Below are positions 14,669-18,636 of a stretch of 18,636 nucleotides of DNA, one piece after another. The stretch comes from Marine Group II euryarchaeote MED-G33 (GTDB lineage Archaea; Thermoplasmatota; Poseidoniia; Poseidoniales; Thalassarchaeaceae): the NCBI GenBank assembly GCA_949538655.1, contig CATISE010000119.1, positions 1 through 18,636 on the forward strand, read 5' to 3'. The notes beneath the pieces were generated by a model. It saw only the letters and a list, made by a program, of their open reading frames with translations, did not search any database and was not told the DNA's origin. A program made the position numbers and the translations under genes. How positions within the stretch are numbered: position 1 is the stretch's first letter; each line of letters starts with the position of its first letter.

Positions 14669-14947
14669 ATGACGACGATCCAAGTCAGAATTCACGGCGA
14701 CAGTATGTGGCCCACATTTCGTGATGGTGACTGCGTCAAGGCTGAAACCGACAGACCCCCTGCAATTGGCAGTATTGTGGTGGCAAAGCATCCTTGGAAA
14801 GAGATTCATATCGTAAAAAGGGTGAAGGAAATTCTGCCCGATGGATTTTTCCTTGAAGGTGACAATCCCGACCCAACCGGGACGGAGGATTCGCACAATT
14901 TCGGACCAATCCCTTCCTCCTCTATAATCGGCATCATCATTGAATAA
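14669..14947 (+). CDS. sodX: Nickel-type SOD maturation protease (S26-like)
   Basis: This 92-residue signal-peptidase-like protease removes the SodN propeptide, exposing the His that binds nickel. GDSMWPTFRDGDCV at residues 10-23 carries the catalytic Ser12, and HIVKRV the general-base Lys50. FFLEGDNPDPTGTEDSHNFG matches the C-terminal box of S24/S26 peptidases (GDN.....DSR.FG), with His at the usual Arg place. It lacks a membrane anchor, as is typical of the cytosolic NiSOD peptidases and unlike true signal peptidases. The start follows the sodN stop after three bases, so the two are cotranscribed. Function is assigned from both motif and partnership. Confidence 0.92.
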   Translation: MTTIQVRIHGDSMWPTFRDGDCVKAETDRPPAIGSIVVAKHPWKEIHIVKRVKEILPDGFFLEGDNPDPTGTEDSHNFGPIPSSSIIGIIIE

Positions 14948-14988
14948 TCTCCGCTTGAGTTAAGACTGGATGGTTAGGCATACCGACT

Positions 14989-16158
14989 GTGGCAGAGGAT
15001 TTCACAAGCCTACTAATTGCCGTAGGTATTTTGTTGATACCAGTTATACTCGCCCTACCTTTGCGATTTTGGTGGACCTATCGTGTTGGCAATGAGCCAG
15101 AACATGTGCGCTATCGTCGCTGGGTTAGGCAGGTGCTCGATGCCGGCGAGCCCCTTGCAACCCGTCGTCAGGAATTGGACCACTTGGCAAGAGGTCTGCC
15201 GATAGATGCTTCACGGCAAGGTCGAATCGAGATGGATGTGTTGCATCCACTGAAGTTACCACATTTCATGCTTCTACCCGTACTCATTCTTTCGCCCCTA
15301 GTTGGGCTGATTGGAGCCATCATTTTCGTTCTACTTTTTCCACTTATTCTAGCCGCGGAGTGGTTGCTCATCGACCGTGGTATTCTTGCCAAGGTAGTAA
15401 ATATCGTGATGAGATTCATGCACTGGGGAATCATTGGAATCCACAGGCTCGACAAAGGTGTTCGAGATGAAGATGCGATGGTCGAACATATGCACCGTTT
15501 ACCAACGACTGCTTTCCTTGGCCTATTTTGCTATCTGATTGTCTCATACATGCCCTTGCCTACATGGGTTGGAATTTCTTTCACAGTCCTCCTTTTCCTG
15601 ATTCTAACCAGTATTATTGTGATTGTAAAAGCTGCCTCTCACGGTGAATTGGTGTTCGCAGATACAAGCCAAAGGAGAATGCAACCTATGGAGCGTCTTG
15701 TCGATGATATTCTGGCTCCAGTGGTCGGTCTAGGTCTACTATTCCTACTCAGCCGCCAGTTATTTCTCACCCAAATCGGCTCAAGCAGTTCGATTTTCTC
15801 CGACCCGATTTGGTTCGCAGGAATTGTACTGATTGTTCTTTACAGTGCGGCTGCGGTGGCGATTATGGTCGAGATTTCATTCTTTGGTCTGCGTTCTGAG
15901 CGGGTTAGAATGGTATTCCAAAATCAAATGGTTGAATCACACAACCCAGTATTGTATGCATTCACAAGGGAACATGATCGTATGGAATTGAATCCCCTCC
16001 GATCCTTGAAAGATCATCTTGAATCAAACGGTGAAGGGTTGGAGAAATCAGATACTTTTGATTTTGAAGATATGTTGCGCACACCCTCAACACTCCAAGA
16101 GGGTGAAGACGCAACTCCTCCTCAAAAACCGGATTTGAAGAAGTTCGAGACGGCCTAA
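14989..16158 (+). CDS. Uncharacterised multi-pass membrane protein (389 aa)
   Basis: Family not recognised. Membrane segments are predicted at about residues 6-26, 93-126 (long, perhaps two), 172-190, 194-215, 242-260 and 276-297. A basic, amphipathic loop (35-85, RYRRWVRQVL then LATRRQELDHLARGLPID) follows the first, and a charged tail of about 90 residues (300-389) contains FDFEDML and a Pro-rich end. The start is GTG 14989, with no good ribosome-binding site; GAATAATCT at 14942-14950 could be a weak TATA-like element inside the end of sodX. It begins 41 bases after sodX on the same strand, so cotranscription is possible but a role in nickel or superoxide metabolism is not shown. Its TAA abuts directly on the stop of the A-type carrier gene opposite. 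Confidence 0.85.
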   Translation: MAEDFTSLLIAVGILLIPVILALPLRFWWTYRVGNEPEHVRYRRWVRQVLDAGEPLATRRQELDHLARGLPIDASRQGRIEMDVLHPLKLPHFMLLPVLILSPLVGLIGAIIFVLLFPLILAAEWLLIDRGILAKVVNIVMRFMHWGIIGIHRLDKGVRDEDAMVEHMHRLPTTAFLGLFCYLIVSYMPLPTWVGISFTVLLFLILTSIIVIVKAASHGELVFADTSQRRMQPMERLVDDILAPVVGLGLLFLLSRQLFLTQIGSSSSIFSDPIWFAGIVLIVLYSAAAVAIMVEISFFGLRSERVRMVFQNQMVESHNPVLYAFTREHDRMELNPLRSLKDHLESNGEGLEKSDTFDFEDMLRTPSTLQEGEDATPPQKPDLKKFETA

Positions 16159-16548
16159 TCAGCGGAATGATTTCCCGCAGCTACAAGCTTTCTGAGCATT
16201 TGGGTTGATTACTTTGAACCCACCCCCCATCAAACTGTTAACGAAATCAAGAGTGATACCTGACAATTGGACACTGTCTCGGTCGTGTACTGCAACAGTG
16301 ACCCCATCACATGAAATGAATTGCCACCCTTCTTCATCGGGTCTGTTCTGAATCTGCAAATCGTACATGAATCCAGAACAACCGCCACCGAGTACGCTGA
16401 CGACAAGAACATCACCATCTTCAGCGTTCACCATGGCCCCTTCCATGGCTGCCATTGCATCATCTGTCACGTCAATCGTGACTGGGACAATCTCAACATC
16501 TTCAGCAACGGGAAGTGCGAAAGTCGCGCCACAGTCATCGTCGGACAT
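16159..16548 (-). CDS. A-type iron-sulfur carrier (IscA/ErpA/HesB family)
   Basis: A small scaffold or carrier that delivers iron-sulfur clusters to client enzymes. The 129-residue product has the three family cysteines: Cys57 in GGGCSGFMYDL, and Cys122 and Cys124 in the terminal CSCGKSF. GVTVAVHDRDSVQLSGITLDFV and GGFKVINPNAQ are standard family stretches. About 20 acidic residues (including Cys6) precede the conserved fold, an extension not found in the shortest members. GAGG lies about eight bases ahead of the ATG at 16548. It starts 25 bases after the stop of the molybdopterin oxidoreductase on the same strand, which suggests cotranscription and perhaps cluster supply to that enzyme. Which branch of the family (IscA, ErpA, SufA) cannot be told here. 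Confidence 0.93.
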   Translation of the reverse strand: MSDDDCGATFALPVAEDVEIVPVTIDVTDDAMAAMEGAMVNAEDGDVLVVSVLGGGCSGFMYDLQIQNRPDEEGWQFISCDGVTVAVHDRDSVQLSGITLDFVNSLMGGGFKVINPNAQKACSCGKSFR

Positions 16549-16573
16549 GACAATGCCTCGATGCCAACCAATT

Positions 16574-18636
16574 TCAATCCTTGTGAGGTTTGATGCTCAC
16601 TTCAACCCACTTTGATGTTGGAGTATTGCTGCCCTTTGCAACTGAGTCAAGTGGGACGAGTACATTTGCTTCGGGAAAGTATGCAGCAAGATTCCTTCTA
16701 GGGATGTCATACGGGATGACTTTCCATTTTTCAGAATGCATTTCCTTTCCAGCATAATGGCTTGTCAAATCGATCAAATCTCTGGGTTGCAACCCTAGTT
16801 CATCCATATCCCCTTGATTCATCATCACAATACGACGTGAGTTGTAAATTCCACGATATCGATCATCCATCCCGTAAATGGTCGTATTATACTGATCGTG
16901 ACTTCTGATTGTCATCAAGATGAATCTGTCATCTGGAATCTGTCTTTCGAGCAATGAATGGGAATGGATGACTGCTTTTCCAGAAGGTGTATTCCATGTA
17001 GGCCCATCACGCGGTCCATTTGGTAGATAGAACCCGCCCTTTTGACGAACTCTTGTATTGTAGTCGCTAAAACCTGGAATGACAGATTGAATTAGATTGC
17101 GAATCACATCGTGGTTTTTGGAAAACGATAACCAGTCAAACGGACCTTCATCAAAGCATTTGGCACCAATGTTGCAGATGATTTCTGGTTCACTCAGCAA
17201 CTCAGGCGATGCTGGCTCCAATCGACCCGTAGAAGAATGAACAACCCCCATCGAATTTTCAACCGTAACAAATCCTGCGGGATCAATTTCAGTCCGACCT
17301 AGACACGGAAGAATTAGAGCACGTTTACCTGTCACGAGATGGCTTCGATTTAGTTTGGTAGAAATCTGGACAGTCAAATCAATCTCTCTAAGGCCCTTTG
17401 CAACTTCTTCAGTATCTGACATCGCAGAAAGTATGTTGCCTCCTAGGGCCATGAAAAGTCGAACACGACCATCCCTTGCAGCACGCACGAATTCAACCGT
17501 GTCATAGCCGGGTTCATGGGGCATATGGATTCCAGTTTCTCGTTCACACGCATCTAAGAAAGACGCTTTTGGGTGGTGATTGATACCAACTGTCCGGTCT
17601 CCTTGAACGTTTGAGTGGCCTCTGACAGGACATGCGCCAGCACCCGGTTTACCAAAATGGCCACCGGCGAGTAAAATGTTGCATGCCTCTTGTATCGTTG
17701 CGACGGCATTCTCATGCTGAGTCAACCCCATGGCCCAACAAATGATCAATCTCTCAGACTTTGATACTGCCTTTCCAAGTGCCTCGATTCTGCTGCGTTC
17801 AATGCCACTTTGGGTGACGATATCATCCCACACTGCCGCTGATATATTCGACTTCCATTCTTCAAATCCTTCCGTATGTTCATCAATGAATTTCCAATCT
17901 AAATTACCATCTTCAAGCATCACTTTTGCGATGCCCTGGAGTAAAGCTTGGTCGCCCCCGATTCGCACAGGAAAGTGATCATCCGCAATTGGAGTTCCTT
18001 TTCCTAACAATCGAATGACTTCTTGTGGGTGTTTGAATCTGTTCAATCCGGTTTCCATCAATGGGTTGATGCTGATTACAGACCCACCATTGCGCTTGGT
18101 GTTCGCCAATGCTGACAACATTCGAGGATGATTCGTGCCCGGGTTTTGTCCGATCACAAGCACCAAATCAGCGGAATCAAAGCATTCGAGCCGTACCGTA
18201 CCTTTTCCAATTCCAATTGAAGATGAAAGCCCTACCCCACTTGATTCGTGGCACATGTTACTGCAATCTGGCAGGTTATTGGTCCCGATTTGTCTTGCCA
18301 ATGTCCCCCATAGAAATGCAGCCTCATTCGATGCTCTACCAGATGTGTATAGGACATTTTCATTGGGGTCTGCATTACTGGAAACTGCATTTCCAATCAT
18401 TTCAAAGGCATTTTCCCAACTGATTTGCTCATAATTATTCGATTCGGATTCTAAAACCATCGGATGTGTTATACGACCCAATTTGTCCAATTCCATATCT
18501 GAAAAATGCGACCATTCCTGTACAGTTTTTGAGGATAAAATTTCAGGGGTAAGGCGCTTTTTTGTTGCCTCTGTAGCGAATGCTTTCGCACCATTTTCAC
18601 AGAATTCAAACCCTGATCGATGACCATCAGGGTCGG
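16574..18636 (-). CDS. FdhF/YdeP-family molybdopterin oxidoreductase, partial at N-terminus
   Basis: The frame is open to the right edge, giving 686 residues of a family usually near 760; about 75 N-terminal residues, including the expected cluster-binding cysteines, are outside. The first visible residues (DPDGHRSGFEFCENGAKA) and ATKKRLTPE match the YdeP pattern, as do LPDCSNMCHESSGVGL, SIGIGKGTV, VIGQNPGTNHPRML, CPVRGHSNVQGDRTVGI and, at the C-terminal molybdopterin-binding domain, LMTIRSHDQYNTTIYG and RRIVMMNQGD. This group is related to formate dehydrogenase alpha chains and binds a bis-molybdopterin guanine dinucleotide cofactor; its substrate is not established. No partner electron-transfer subunit is visible downstream, only the A-type carrier. 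No Sec or Tat signal can be judged. An internal ATG at 18496 is not the start, since homology continues upstream. Confidence 0.93.
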   Translation of the reverse strand, partial: DPDGHRSGFEFCENGAKAFATEATKKRLTPEILSSKTVQEWSHFSDMELDKLGRITHPMVLESESNNYEQISWENAFEMIGNAVSSNADPNENVLYTSGRASNEAAFLWGTLARQIGTNNLPDCSNMCHESSGVGLSSSIGIGKGTVRLECFDSADLVLVIGQNPGTNHPRMLSALANTKRNGGSVISINPLMETGLNRFKHPQEVIRLLGKGTPIADDHFPVRIGGDQALLQGIAKVMLEDGNLDWKFIDEHTEGFEEWKSNISAAVWDDIVTQSGIERSRIEALGKAVSKSERLIICWAMGLTQHENAVATIQEACNILLAGGHFGKPGAGACPVRGHSNVQGDRTVGINHHPKASFLDACERETGIHMPHEPGYDTVEFVRAARDGRVRLFMALGGNILSAMSDTEEVAKGLREIDLTVQISTKLNRSHLVTGKRALILPCLGRTEIDPAGFVTVENSMGVVHSSTGRLEPASPELLSEPEIICNIGAKCFDEGPFDWLSFSKNHDVIRNLIQSVIPGFSDYNTRVRQKGGFYLPNGPRDGPTWNTPSGKAVIHSHSLLERQIPDDRFILMTIRSHDQYNTTIYGMDDRYRGIYNSRRIVMMNQGDMDELGLQPRDLIDLTSHYAGKEMHSEKWKVIPYDIPRRNLAAYFPEANVLVPLDSVAKGSNTPTSKWVEVSIKPHKD

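Noticed and set aside
14561..14896. Reverse-strand open frame of 111 residues across sodN and sodX
   Set aside because: It overlaps two well-supported genes on the other strand and shows no recognisable features.

Overview
The window reads as compact chromosomal DNA of a planktonic euryarchaeon, most likely Marine Group II (Candidatus Poseidoniales) or a close relative in the Thermoplasmata branch. The grounds are an archaeal-type valyl-tRNA synthetase, an archaeal-type alanine aminotransferase, a Y-family polymerase with a PCNA-binding tail, a calcium-loop (thrombospondin type 3) surface protein of the kind common in these genomes, and GGTGAT/GGAG ribosome-binding sites. This is inference from protein character; no rRNA marker is present. 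No gene-free stretch exceeds 300 bases, and I saw no tRNA, rRNA, CRISPR array, insertion sequence or phage gene.

Positions 1-9419 form one minus-strand array, in transcription order: an MMPL/RND exporter (9413-6444), an EVE-domain protein (6408-5947), an alanine aminotransferase whose ATG overlaps the EVE stop (5947-4742), a 1046-residue membrane protein with a TPR-like middle (4658-1518), a 367-residue protein of two related halves (1509-406) and the first 95 residues of a calcium-loop surface protein (285 to past position 1). Short perfect GC-rich hairpins lie just ahead of four of these six genes.

From 9560 the plus strand carries valS, whose stop is two bases from that of a minus-strand pair: a short D-3-phosphoglycerate dehydrogenase followed by dinB (14143-12043). 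Divergent from that pair is a nickel superoxide dismutase gene with its dedicated propeptide peptidase (14213-14947), followed by an unrecognised multi-pass membrane protein (14989-16158). That gene meets the next minus-strand pair head-on with no spacer: an FdhF/YdeP-type molybdopterin oxidoreductase, cut by the right edge, and an A-type iron-sulfur carrier.

Functional groupings: sodN-sodX is a complete module for making mature nickel SOD. The oxidoreductase and the A-type carrier could be an iron-sulfur enzyme with its cluster donor. EVE and aminotransferase are translationally coupled, but the functional link is unclear. The least explained part is positions 1-4658, where a TPR-containing membrane protein, a duplicated-domain soluble protein and a membrane-anchored calcium-loop protein sit in tandem and may form an undescribed envelope system.
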